Source of the DNA: Bacillota bacterium
GTDB taxonomy: Bacteria; Bacillota; Clostridia; Christensenellales; Aristaeellaceae
Direction: 5' to 3'
DNA length: 6,113 bases
Assembly: GCA_023404345.1 (NCBI GenBank)
Contig: JAEYCB010000063.1
Location: forward strand, 1 to 6,113
Positions 1 to 5,426 of this stretch are shown piece by piece. Position 1 is the stretch's first letter. Every line of letters starts with the position of its first letter. A model generated the notes under the pieces. The model searched no databases, was not told where the DNA came from, and saw only the letters and a program-made list of their open reading frames with translations. A program made the position numbers and the translations under genes.

Positions 1-426
1 CAAGGACGGCAGAGCCAACGTGACAGCGAGCGGATGCCGGGCAAGGGACCCGGCATGAAAGCGAGCGGCTACCAAGGTGGTTGCATGCAGAGCATGAACG
101 CCGGAGGCGGGCATGCGAACCCCGAAATCGTTTGCGACAGCGCGAGCGAGAAGCCCATCGCGGACCTGCGGGCGGAGGGGCTGCGGGCCACGGGGGCGAT
201 GAAGGGGCCGGGAAGCATCGAAACGGGTATCCGGTGGCTGAGGACGCGCAGGCGCATCGTGATCGACCCGGCGCGCACGCCGGAGACGGCGCGGGAGTTC
301 CAGCGCTACGAGCACGAAAAGAACCGGGCCGGAGAATACGTGGAGGGGTATCCCGACCGCGACAACCACGCCATTGACGCGGTGCGCTATGCGCTCAACC
401 GCGTATGGCTGAGAAAGGACAGATGA
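1..426 (+). CDS. terL: Terminase large subunit, C-terminal (nuclease) part, 5'-truncated by the window
   Basis: This is the end of the phage DNA-packaging motor subunit, which translocates DNA into the procapsid (ATPase, N-terminal, outside the window) and cuts concatemers with an RNase H-like nuclease (this part). The frame is open from base 1 to the TGA at 424-426. From about base 118 it reads as a typical PBSX-type terminase C-terminus: IVCDSASEKPIADLR (first catalytic Asp at codon 136), a KGPGSIETGIRWL stretch, IVIDPARTPETAREF, and PDRDNHAIDAVRYA with the late catalytic Asp at codon 376. The first roughly 40 codons do not look like terminase. They are the in-frame translation of repeat copy A (23-121), rich in Gly, Met and Ser. 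The gene is therefore interrupted, carries an in-frame insertion, or is misjoined there. ATG codons at 34 and 55 lie inside the repeat and are unlikely starts. The stop is 1 nt before the portal ATG, as expected in this operon. Confidence 0.88.
   Translation, partial: QGRQSQRDSERMPGKGPGMKASGYQGGCMQSMNAGGGHANPEIVCDSASEKPIADLRAEGLRATGAMKGPGSIETGIRWLRTRRRIVIDPARTPETAREFQRYEHEKNRAGEYVEGYPDRDNHAIDAVRYALNRVWLRKDR
23..121 (+). repeat. Structured repeat element, copy A (inside terL frame)
   Basis: Box 1 ACAGCGAGCG (23-32) is followed by hairpin 1, ATGCCGGG (34-41) / CCCGGCAT (49-56), with loop CAAGGGA. Box 2 GAAAGCGAGCGGC is at 57-69. A short hairpin ACCA-AGG-TGGT (71-81) follows, then TGCATGCAGAGC (82-93). 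The 3' hairpin pairs GCATG (92-96) with CATGC (112-116) and CGCC (99-102) with GGCG (106-109) around triloop GGA. The element ends GAACC (117-121). Boxes and architecture match copies B and C while the stem sequences differ. This copy is translated in frame within the terminase ORF, directly before the recognisable nuclease domain. Function and family are unknown to me. Confidence 0.75.
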
Positions 427-427
427 C

Positions 428-1774
428 ATGCTTGCAAGACTGATCGAATGGGTGCAGCGGCTGTTTGGCTTAAGGCCGCAAAAGGCTGCGGCGCCGGTGG
501 ACGCGTTTGTGCAGCGGTATGAGGACGCGACGGGCGAAAACATCACGGCGGTGATCGCCGGGCGGCTGGCGTCACTGACGCTGGGCGAAAGCACGCTGGC
601 CGTGCAGGGCGAAGGGGCCCGCGCGGAGCTGATGACCGGCGTGGCGGATGCGCTGTGGCACAGGATGCCGGGCATCGTGGCGCAGGCCTGGGGCAAGGGC
701 GGCAAGGTGCTGGTGCCGATGATAACGGGCGGGAAGATCACGGTTACGGCGGTGGATCAATCCCGCGTGGCAGTGAGCGCGCGGCAGGGAGATCGCATCA
801 CGGCCGCCACGGTGCTGGCAGATCAGGCGCAGGTGAACAGCCGCCGCTACTACCGCCTGATGGACTACCGGCTGGAAGGGGATAAGCAGGTGATCCGGCA
901 GCGGGTGGTGAGTGAATCGGGAATGCCGGTATCTCTGGACACGGTTTCGCAGTGGGCGGGCATTGACGAGGAGATCAGCATTTCCGGCACGGACCGGCTG
1001 CTGCTGGCGTGGATCAGGTGCCCACGCGACAACCGCGGCGATGAAAGCGACTACGGCGTGCCCGTGACCTGGGGGGCGGAAACGGAGATAGCGGAGCTGT
1101 GCGAGCATCTGAAATGGTACCGCCGCGAGTTCAAGCTTGCGCGTCCCATGCTGGGGCTGGATGCGACGCTGTGGCGCAATCTCGACGACCTGTCCATACA
1201 GGACGTGCGCCGCACCGTGCAGGACGACGAAACGCCCTTTGTGCCCGTGAGCTATGGAGCCATCGGCGAGGGGCAGCAGTGGCAGCACTTCGCCCCTGCC
1301 ATCCGCCAAAGCGAGTTTGAGGGGCGGCTGCAAAGCCTGTACCGCCGGGTCGAGAAGGCATGCGGACTGTCGCAGGGGATCCTGACCGAGCGCCAGCAGA
1401 TGAATTACGCCAACCGCGACGAGGTGCGCTCGGCGATGTACGACACTTACAGCCTTGTCAGCCTGATGCGGCGGGAGATCGAGACGGCCGTGCGGGATGC
1501 GCTGTATGCCGCCGACGTGCTGGCCGAGCGCTTCGGGCTTTCCCCCGCGGGGGCGCGGGGACAGTGGGAAGCGGCCTTTGACTGGGACATGAGCCTGCTG
1601 GAAAGCAGCCAGCAGACCTTCGCACAGATGAGCGAACTGCAAAGCCGCGGGCTGATCACGGGTGAGCGGCTGACCCAGTGGGTGATGGGAGGCACGATGG
1701 ACGAGGCGAGGATGGAGGTACAGCAGGCAAAGGCGCAGCAGCCGGACCCGATGGCGGGGGTGTTTGACAGCTGA
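428..1774 (+). CDS. Phage portal protein (SPP1 gp6 / A118-type)
   Basis: The 448-aa product forms the dodecameric portal ring at one capsid vertex, through which DNA is packaged and ejected and to which terminase and head-tail connectors dock. The assignment rests on overall resemblance to SPP1 gp6-like portals of Gram-positive siphophages: a basic N-terminal start (MLARLIEWVQRLFGL), a mixed alpha/beta body with short strands around residues 90-160, long helices around 280-380 with SQGILTERQQMNYANRDEVRSAMYDTYSL-like spacing, and a Gln/Ala-rich C-terminus. The length suits the family. It starts at ATG 428, 1 nt after the terL stop, with Shine-Dalgarno AAAGGA (414-419) 8 nt upstream. The position between terL and the minor capsid gene is diagnostic. 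Codon use favours GCG, CGG and GGG, as in the neighbouring late genes. Confidence 0.94.
   Translation: MLARLIEWVQRLFGLRPQKAAAPVDAFVQRYEDATGENITAVIAGRLASLTLGESTLAVQGEGARAELMTGVADALWHRMPGIVAQAWGKGGKVLVPMITGGKITVTAVDQSRVAVSARQGDRITAATVLADQAQVNSRRYYRLMDYRLEGDKQVIRQRVVSESGMPVSLDTVSQWAGIDEEISISGTDRLLLAWIRCPRDNRGDESDYGVPVTWGAETEIAELCEHLKWYRREFKLARPMLGLDATLWRNLDDLSIQDVRRTVQDDETPFVPVSYGAIGEGQQWQHFAPAIRQSEFEGRLQSLYRRVEKACGLSQGILTERQQMNYANRDEVRSAMYDTYSLVSLMRREIETAVRDALYAADVLAERFGLSPAGARGQWEAAFDWDMSLLESSQQTFAQMSELQSRGLITGERLTQWVMGGTMDEARMEVQQAKAQQPDPMAGVFDS
1542..1553. other. 12-bp perfect GC palindrome inside the portal gene
   Basis: CCCCCGCGGGGG lies within the portal coding sequence (Ser-Pro-Ala-Gly region). 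A longer relative occurs in the scaffold gene at 4193-4206 (CCCCCC, GC, GGGGGG). Both encode Pro-Ala-Gly, and in GC-rich coding DNA this can arise by chance. I infer no function. Confidence 0.3.
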
Positions 1775-1775
1775 T

Positions 1776-1781
1776 GAGGGG
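1776..1781 (+). promoter_or_regulatory. Ribosome binding site deciding the minor capsid start
   Basis: GAGGGG sits immediately after the portal stop (1772-1774). It overlaps the in-frame GTG at 1781, which therefore cannot use it. It is 8 nt upstream of the in-frame TTG at 1790, the spacing normally seen, so TTG 1790 is the preferred start. Confidence 0.6.
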
Positions 1782-1789
1782 TGGTCACA

Positions 1790-2164
1790 TTGGATGCGGC
1801 GGAACGTGCGGCTAAGATCTTCATACGCCGCTATGAGGCGCTGAACGAGGAATACCTTGAAATCATCGGCGAGCGCGTCCGGGCCATCGGGCGCGTCTCC
1901 CCCACCGACCTATACCGGCTCGAGCGCCTGCGGGATATTGGCGCGGACATGGAAAAGCTAAAACGGAAGCTCGCGTCGGAAACCGGGAAAAGCCTGAAAG
2001 AGCTGGAAAAGCTGCTGCGACAGGCGGCGGACGCGGCCATGAAGCCCTACGACGGGCTGATGAGTGCAGAGCCTTACCTGCGCAACGAGATCGCAGAAAC
2101 CATGGCCGCCGCGCAGTACATCGAAACGGCCCGCGCCATGGTGAACCTGAGCAACACCACGTAA
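1790..2164 (+). CDS. Minor capsid protein (A118 min_cap2 / MuF type), N-terminal part, frameshifted
   Basis: The 124-aa product from TTG 1790 (127 aa if GTG 1781 is used) is the N-terminal segment of the phage minor capsid protein that binds near the portal. It is helical and charged, with a probable coiled coil through MEKLKRKLASETGKSLKELEKLL, and ends ...ARAMVNLSNTT before a TAA at 2162-2164. In intact family members I recall, the Asn-Leu-Thr/Ser-Asn-Thr segment runs straight on into a Tyr-Gln...Val-Asp-Arg-Ala helix. Here that continuation (SSASYQGLVDRAVSAVQLG) is present immediately downstream in the -1 frame. A single missing base near 2161 would therefore explain the stop. The heptamer form X XXY YYZ is not visible at the junction, so a mutation or sequencing error is likelier than programmed frameshifting. 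The start lies 15 nt after the portal stop, in the same operon. Confidence 0.82.
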   Translation: MDAAERAAKIFIRRYEALNEEYLEIIGERVRAIGRVSPTDLYRLERLRDIGADMEKLKRKLASETGKSLKELEKLLRQAADAAMKPYDGLMSAEPYLRNEIAETMAAAQYIETARAMVNLSNTT

Positions 2165-2187
2165 GCAGCGCGTCCTATCAGGGGCTT
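2159..2187 (+). other. Frameshift junction in the minor capsid gene
   Basis: The upstream frame ends at codons ACG TAA (2159-2164). The -1 frame reads Val-Ser-Ser-Ala-Ser-Tyr-Gln-Gly-Leu from 2161 into the downstream ORF. Adding one base at ACG|TAAGC would give a single protein of about 470 aa, a normal length for this family plus a C-terminal extension. Confidence 0.7.
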
Positions 2188-3213
2188 GTGGACCGGGCGG
2201 TGAGCGCCGTGCAGCTGGGCACGGAGAGCTACCAGAGCGCCATCCGAAGCGTGCTTCGCGGGGCGGCGTGGGACGGCCTGTGCGTGGTGGACGGCACGCG
2301 CAAGGTGCGGTATGCGAGCGGCCTGACCCGCAGGCTGGACACGGCGGCGCGCCAGAACGTGCTGGACGGCTTCCGGGCGCTGATGCAGCGCACGCGCGAC
2401 GAAACCGGCAAGGCCTTCGGGGCCGACGGTGTGGAGATCAGCGCCCACATGCTGTGCGCGGAGGACCACCTGCCTTATCAGGGGCGGCAATTCAGCCTTG
2501 AAGAATTTGAACGGCTGAATCAGACCCTGCGGCGGCCCATTGCAAAAGGGATATGGAATTGCAGCCATGTGGCCGAGCCGATTGTGCTGGGAATCAGCGA
2601 ACCGGCGTACACGGAGGAGGAGCTGGCCGAGTACCGCAAAAGCAGCCTGGAGCAGGTCGCCATTGACGGAAAGACCAAAAGCCGCTACCAGTGGACGCAG
2701 GAGCAGCGGCGGATTGAAACCGCCATCCGCAGGGAAAAGGACGTTGCCATTGCCGCCAAGGCCGCCGGGGACGACGTGCTGCGCAGGCAGTGCCAGCAGA
2801 GGATCAATGACTTGCGGAAGCGGTATGACCGCATCAGCAAAGACGCGGGACTGGAAGTGCGGACGGATAAGATGGCGGTGAGCGGGTTCAGGGCGGTAAA
2901 GACGGCCGGCGAGTTGGTGGCTTCACGTGTATCAGGCACAACCACTTCCGATGGCATCGCCGTATCTGTCACCAGTCACATAGTAGAGCGCGCAACAGAG
3001 AGGGGCGTGTCATCAGAAGACATCGTGCGTGCATTGACATCACCATTGAAAATGGGTACAATCAAAACTGATGAATATGGCCGGCGAAGCAGACAATACA
3101 TCGGTGAGCACGCTACTGTCGCTGTTAATCCAGATACGGGTGCCACAGTATCTGTATGGCCAACACACAGCAAGGTTGCAAGAAAGCTCTTAAAGGAGCA
3201 GGGAGAGCAATGA
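2188..3213 (+). CDS. Minor capsid protein (min_cap2/MuF type), C-terminal part fused to a toxin-like domain
   Basis: The 341-aa frame from GTG 2188 (open further upstream) continues the split minor capsid protein. Residues 1-60 match the middle of the family (ESYQSAIRSVLRG, VRYASGLTRRLDTAARQNVL). Residues 84-99 (ISAHMLCAEDHLPYQG) and 124-146 (NCSHVAEPIVLGISEPAYTEEEL) are its conserved core with His86 and His94. Residues 165-235 form the charged helical end (KAAGDDVLRRQCQQRINDLRKRY). After a linker (about 236-260) comes an extra domain of about 70 aa: TSHIVERATERGVSSEDIV (262-280), DEYGRR (295-300), YIGEHATVAVNPDTG (304-318) and VSVWPT (321-326). It resembles DUF4258 / BECR-fold toxin tips found on phage MuF proteins. 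GC falls sharply across this domain. No good Shine-Dalgarno precedes 2188 (AGGGG ends only 3 nt upstream), which supports a frameshift over an independent gene. The stop overlaps the next start as ATGA. Family assignment is firm for residues 1-235 and moderate for the toxin-like tip. Confidence 0.85.
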   Translation: MDRAVSAVQLGTESYQSAIRSVLRGAAWDGLCVVDGTRKVRYASGLTRRLDTAARQNVLDGFRALMQRTRDETGKAFGADGVEISAHMLCAEDHLPYQGRQFSLEEFERLNQTLRRPIAKGIWNCSHVAEPIVLGISEPAYTEEELAEYRKSSLEQVAIDGKTKSRYQWTQEQRRIETAIRREKDVAIAAKAAGDDVLRRQCQQRINDLRKRYDRISKDAGLEVRTDKMAVSGFRAVKTAGELVASRVSGTTTSDGIAVSVTSHIVERATERGVSSEDIVRALTSPLKMGTIKTDEYGRRSRQYIGEHATVAVNPDTGATVSVWPTHSKVARKLLKEQGEQ

Positions 3214-3425
3214 GAATTCCATTTTCCAAAGACCAGACACAGTTCATTCAAAGTGTTTCGGACGTTGATCCGTTCAGCGATCTTTCAGACGATATGCTTT
3301 TGAAGCTGATCGATGATTTGCAGAACCATTTGCAGACGTTTGGGATCAATGCTTCGGGCGACGGAGAAAACGAAGCCGGAACAAAATGCGCAAACCTTCT
3401 TGCATGGCTCGCCAGAAACACCTAA
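3210..3425 (+). CDS. Small acidic protein, putative immunity partner of the minor-capsid toxin domain
   Basis: The 71-aa product starts at ATG 3210, overlapping the toxin-domain stop (ATGA), with AGGAG at 3194-3198 placed 11 nt upstream. An in-frame ATG at 3156 lies inside the preceding gene and lacks such a site. The protein is acidic (11 Asp/Glu against 5 Lys/Arg), has no signal peptide or membrane segment, and shows a pattern I associate with small proteins next to phage toxin tips: FSKDQTQFIQSV, DLSDDMLLKLIDDLQNHLQTFGIN, then NEAGTKCANLLAWLA. Translational coupling to the toxin domain, shared low GC (42-50%), and an intrinsic terminator directly after its stop all fit a toxin-immunity cassette, in which this cytoplasmic protein would bind and neutralise the toxin during phage assembly in the producing cell. 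The gene itself is well supported. The immunity role is inferred from position and character. Confidence 0.72.
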   Translation: MRIPFSKDQTQFIQSVSDVDPFSDLSDDMLLKLIDDLQNHLQTFGINASGDGENEAGTKCANLLAWLARNT

Positions 3426-3446
3426 ACCGCCTTTTGGCGGTTTTTA
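3424..3446 (+). terminator. Intrinsic terminator after the toxin/immunity cassette
   Basis: AAACCGCC (3424-3431) pairs perfectly with GGCGGTTT (3436-3443) around a TTTT loop, and the T-run continues to 3445. The first A overlaps the stop codon of the immunity-like gene. This is a textbook Rho-independent terminator in the middle of a head operon, so genes downstream need read-through, antitermination or a promoter of their own. Confidence 0.88.
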
Positions 3447-3456
3447 AATACGTTGG

Positions 3457-3490
3457 AAAGGCCGCGCACCCAACATGGGGCGCGGCTTTT
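3457..3490 (+). terminator. Second terminator-like hairpin
   Basis: GCCGCGC (3461-3467) pairs with GCGCGGC (3480-3486), with an inner CCC (3469-3471) / GGG (3477-3479) and loop AACAT. The stem extends through AAAG (3457-3460) with TTTT (3487-3490). The T-run is short (4), so it may be a weak back-up terminator or simply a transcript-end structure. Confidence 0.6.
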
Positions 3491-3524
3491 GCATACCAGA
3501 AACGGAGAATGCAAGGCTTATGCC

Positions 3525-3625
3525 ACAGCGAGCGCTTTGAGGGAAGGGACCCTCAAAGAAAGCGAGCGGCGACCAAGCACGTTACCTGCACAGCGCGGGC
3601 CGCCCAAAGGGCGGACCGTGCGAAG
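3525..3625 (+). repeat. Structured repeat element, copy B (intergenic, after terminators)
   Basis: Box 1 ACAGCGAGCG (3525-3534). Hairpin 1 is CTTTGAGGG (3535-3543) / CCCTCAAAG (3550-3558), loop AAGGGA. Box 2 GAAAGCGAGCGGC (3558-3570). ACCAAG is shared with copy A (3572-3577). TGCACAGCGC is at 3587-3596. The 3' hairpin has lower stem GCGCGG (3593-3598) / CCGTGC (3616-3621) with G-U as third pair, a G3599/A3615 mismatch, upper stem CCGCCC/GGGCGG and triloop AAA. It ends GAAGC. Hairpin 1 differs from copy A at most positions yet is fully paired. It lies between the terminators and the scaffold gene. Confidence 0.8.
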
Positions 3626-3727
3626 CAACACAAATGGGCCGGAATGCCGTAAAACTATCAAGCCGGGGCGGAAGGGCACCGCGTAAAAAAACCGTAAGGC
3701 GACGAAGAAAGAGAGGAGTACAGCAAC

Positions 3728-4285
3728 ATGACCAGAGACGACGTAAGAAAGACCTTTCCCGAAGCGACTGACGAACAGGTGAAGGCGATCATGGACCTGC
3801 ACGGCGCGGACATCGAGCGCACAAAGGGTGCAGCCGGGGCCGACGCTGCGAAGCTGACCGCCCTGCAAAACGAGCTGAACGAGGCGAAAGCCACCATCGG
3901 CACGCTGGAAGCCGCAAAGGCCGACGCGGACAAGCTGCAGGCCGAGATCGACCGCTACAGGCAGGCGGAGGCGAAGCGCGAGGAGGCCCGGAAGGCCGCG
4001 CAGGCGCACACCGAGCTGGAGAGCCGGTTCAATACCGTGGCGGGCCAGCGCAAATTTGTGCACGAGCTTGTGCGGCAGAGCGTTTTGAGCGAGTTTGAAA
4101 AGGCCGTGGCCGACAGGGCCAACGAGGGGAAAAGCGACGCGGCCATCTTCGACGGGCTGACGCGCGACAAGGACTATTTCGCAAGCATGAATCCCCCCGC
4201 GGGGGGCGATATGGGGCGTATGGGAAGCGTGCCGGCGGCGGAGACCGCGCGGGCCGTGATGGGCCTGCCTCCCTGCGGGATGTAG
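3728..4285 (+). CDS. Capsid scaffold protein (phage GP20 / minor structural type)
   Basis: The 185-aa product would form the internal core on which the major capsid protein assembles, and would be removed before DNA packaging. The N-terminus (TFPEATDEQVKAIMDLHGADIER) and the long Ala/Glu/Lys-rich coiled coil (about residues 38-100) are typical of GP20-like scaffolds of Gram-positive phages. So are the QRKFVHELVRQSVLSEFEKAV helix (107-127), the IFDGLTRDKDYFAS motif (140-152), the glycine-rich linker and the ARAVMGLPP terminus (174-182). The start at ATG 3728 is set by GAGAGGAG (3711-3718), 9 nt upstream. The position immediately before the major capsid gene agrees. The C-terminal tail usually contacts the coat protein. 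Nothing looks truncated. Confidence 0.92.
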   Translation: MTRDDVRKTFPEATDEQVKAIMDLHGADIERTKGAAGADAAKLTALQNELNEAKATIGTLEAAKADADKLQAEIDRYRQAEAKREEARKAAQAHTELESRFNTVAGQRKFVHELVRQSVLSEFEKAVADRANEGKSDAAIFDGLTRDKDYFASMNPPAGGDMGRMGSVPAAETARAVMGLPPCGM

Positions 4286-4289
4286 GCCC
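4261..4289 (+). other. Strong stem-loop at the scaffold stop codon
   Basis: GGGCCTGC (4261-4268) pairs with GTAGGCCC (4282-4289; one G-U). After one mismatch, TCCC (4270-4273) pairs with GGGA (4277-4280) around loop TGC. The TAG stop lies in the 3' arm. No T-run follows, so it is not a classical terminator. It may act as a transcript-processing or stabilising structure between scaffold and capsid messages, which is an inference. Confidence 0.45.
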
Positions 4290-4508
4290 GGGCGGGATGG
4301 ATGGCGCAGGGCGGTGCGGCGGCAGGCATACAGGGGCAAACGGCAAACGGCGGGGAGAAGCCCGCGAGCGAAGGCCAGCGAAGGTCAGCCGGTCCCCCGA
4401 ATGTACCGAAAGCCGCCCGCAAGGCATCATCCGGAAAACTCCCCCCCTCACCTCCCTACTATACCCTAGGGAATATCGCGGAGGGAAATATCAGAAAGGA
4501 GACCATTC
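4286..4508. other. Gene-free spacer between scaffold and major capsid gene
   Basis: This 223-nt spacer has no ORF with a credible ribosome binding site other than that of the capsid gene. It contains GGCAAAC in tandem (about 4336-4349), a run of seven-plus C (4440-4447), and an imperfect direct repeat GGGAATATC (4469-4477) / GGGAAATATC (4484-4493 region) just before the capsid ribosome binding site. A TACTATA-like sequence at about 4457-4463 has no -35 partner. It may be a regulated leader for the most highly expressed gene, but no known element is recognised. Confidence 0.45.
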
Positions 4509-5408
4509 ATGGCTAACAGTATCCTTACCTTCAAAAAGTACACCGACCTGCTGGACGAGGTGTACAAAACCGCCAGCGTTACCAGCGTGCTGGATATGAA
4601 CGCCGCGCTGGTGCGCATGGGCGTGAACGCCAGCGAGATCGTCATTCCCAAAATCAGCATGGACGGCCTGGGCGATTACAGCCGAAACAGCGGCTACGCG
4701 CAGGGCAGCGTGACCCTGACCCACGAGACCGTCCCCTTCAACTACGACCGCGGCCGCCGCTTCACCGTGGACGCCATGGACGACGAGGAATCCGCGGGCG
4801 TGGCCTTTGGAAGCCTGTCCGGCGAGTTCATCCGCACCAAGGCAGCCCCCGAACAGGACGCCTTCCGCTTCGCTACCTATGCGGGCGTGAGCGGCATCAG
4901 CACCACTGCCGGGGCTGATCTGGCCGACGCGGAGGCCGTGCTCGCCGCCCTGATCGCCAGCCAGAACAAAATGGACGAGGATGAGGTGCCCACCACCGAA
5001 CGGTATCTGTTCATCACCCCCACGCTGTACAACCTGGTGCAGAACATCGACACCACCAAGAGCAAGGCCGTGATGGACAGCTTCGCCGCCGTGACCAAGG
5101 TGCCCCAGAACCGGTTCTATACCGCCATCGACCTCAAGGACGGCATCGACCACACCGGCGACACCGAGCCCGGCGCCGATGAGAGCGCCGGCGGCTATGC
5201 CAAGGCCTCCGGCGGCAAGAACATCAACTTCATGGTGATCCACAAGCCCGCCGTGATCCAGTTCAACAAGCACGTGGTCAACAAGATCATCACGCCCGAG
5301 CAGAATCAGCAGAGCGACGGCTGGATGTTCTTCTACCGCAGCTACGGTCTGGCCGATGTGTACGAAAACAAGGTGGCGGGCATCTACCTGCACACCGCCA
5401 CGGCCTGA
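4509..5408 (+). CDS. Major capsid protein (HK97 fold)
   Basis: The 299-aa product is the coat protein that forms the icosahedral shell. MANSILTFKKYTDLLDEVYKTASVTSVLD is the usual N-terminus of HK97-fold capsids in clostridial siphophages. It is followed by EIVIPKISMDGLGDYSRNSGYAQGSVTLTHETVPFNYDRGRRFTVDAMDDEES (43-95), covering the E-loop and spine-helix start. FRTKAAPEQDAFRFATYAG-like sequence comes near 107-126, and the peripheral-domain end is NINFMVIHKPAVIQFNKHVVNKIITPEQNQQSDGWMFFYRSYGLADVYENKVAGIYLHTA. The length is normal. ATG 4509 has AAAGGAG (4495-4501) 7 nt upstream. Codon choice is strikingly restricted (GGC for Gly, GCC for Ala, CTG for Leu, AAG for Lys nearly throughout), unlike the GCG/GGG/CGG-rich neighbours, as expected for the most abundant virion protein. 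No N-terminal protease or delta domain is present, consistent with a separate scaffold. Confidence 0.97.
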   Translation: MANSILTFKKYTDLLDEVYKTASVTSVLDMNAALVRMGVNASEIVIPKISMDGLGDYSRNSGYAQGSVTLTHETVPFNYDRGRRFTVDAMDDEESAGVAFGSLSGEFIRTKAAPEQDAFRFATYAGVSGISTTAGADLADAEAVLAALIASQNKMDEDEVPTTERYLFITPTLYNLVQNIDTTKSKAVMDSFAAVTKVPQNRFYTAIDLKDGIDHTGDTEPGADESAGGYAKASGGKNINFMVIHKPAVIQFNKHVVNKIITPEQNQQSDGWMFFYRSYGLADVYENKVAGIYLHTATA

Positions 5409-5409
5409 T

Positions 5410-5416
5410 GGGGAGG
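5410..5416 (+). promoter_or_regulatory. Ribosome binding site of the small ORF after the capsid gene
   Basis: GGGGAGG begins 2 nt after the capsid stop and ends 10 nt before ATG 5427. Its strength is the main argument that the small ORF is translated. Confidence 0.55.
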
Positions 5417-5426
5417 ATGAGAGAAT

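Larger units (their letters stand above)
3426..3727. other. Gene-free stretch between immunity-like gene and scaffold
   Basis: About 300 nt hold the two hairpin terminators and repeat copy B. The remainder (3626-3710) shows no convincing ORF and no promoter with paired -35 and -10 boxes that I can see. Open frames crossing this stretch are low-complexity translations of the repeat and have no ribosome binding site. The scaffold ribosome binding site GAGAGGAG (3711-3718) closes the region. Confidence 0.6.

Noticed and set aside
572..1642. Long 356-aa ORF on the - strand
   Set aside because: Antisense shadow of the portal gene in GC-rich DNA; His/Arg/Pro-rich, with no recognisable domain.
2150..2165. 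Programmed -1 frameshift in the minor capsid gene
   Set aside because: No X XXY YYZ slippery heptamer at the junction and no obvious downstream pseudoknot; a base deletion explains it more simply.
3386..3686. Two + strand ORFs (3386-3652 and 3453-3686) crossing the gene-free stretch
   Set aside because: They translate terminator and repeat copy B, have low-complexity Arg/Ala/Lys-rich products and no ribosome binding site.
1542..4206. Paired GC palindromes at 1542-1553 and 4193-4206 as a recombination or packaging signal
   Set aside because: Both fall in Pro-Ala-Gly codons of GC-rich genes and have no shared flanking sequence.
4374..4427. Possible degenerate fifth copy of the structured repeat (CAGC, a CGGT/ACCG pairing, then GAAAGC)
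   Set aside because: Only a 4-bp stem with an 11-nt loop, and neither box matches beyond a few bases; no 3' hairpin ending in GAAGC.
4440..4470. TACTATA as a -10 promoter box before the capsid gene
   Set aside because: No -35-like hexamer at suitable spacing; the upstream sequence is a C-run.
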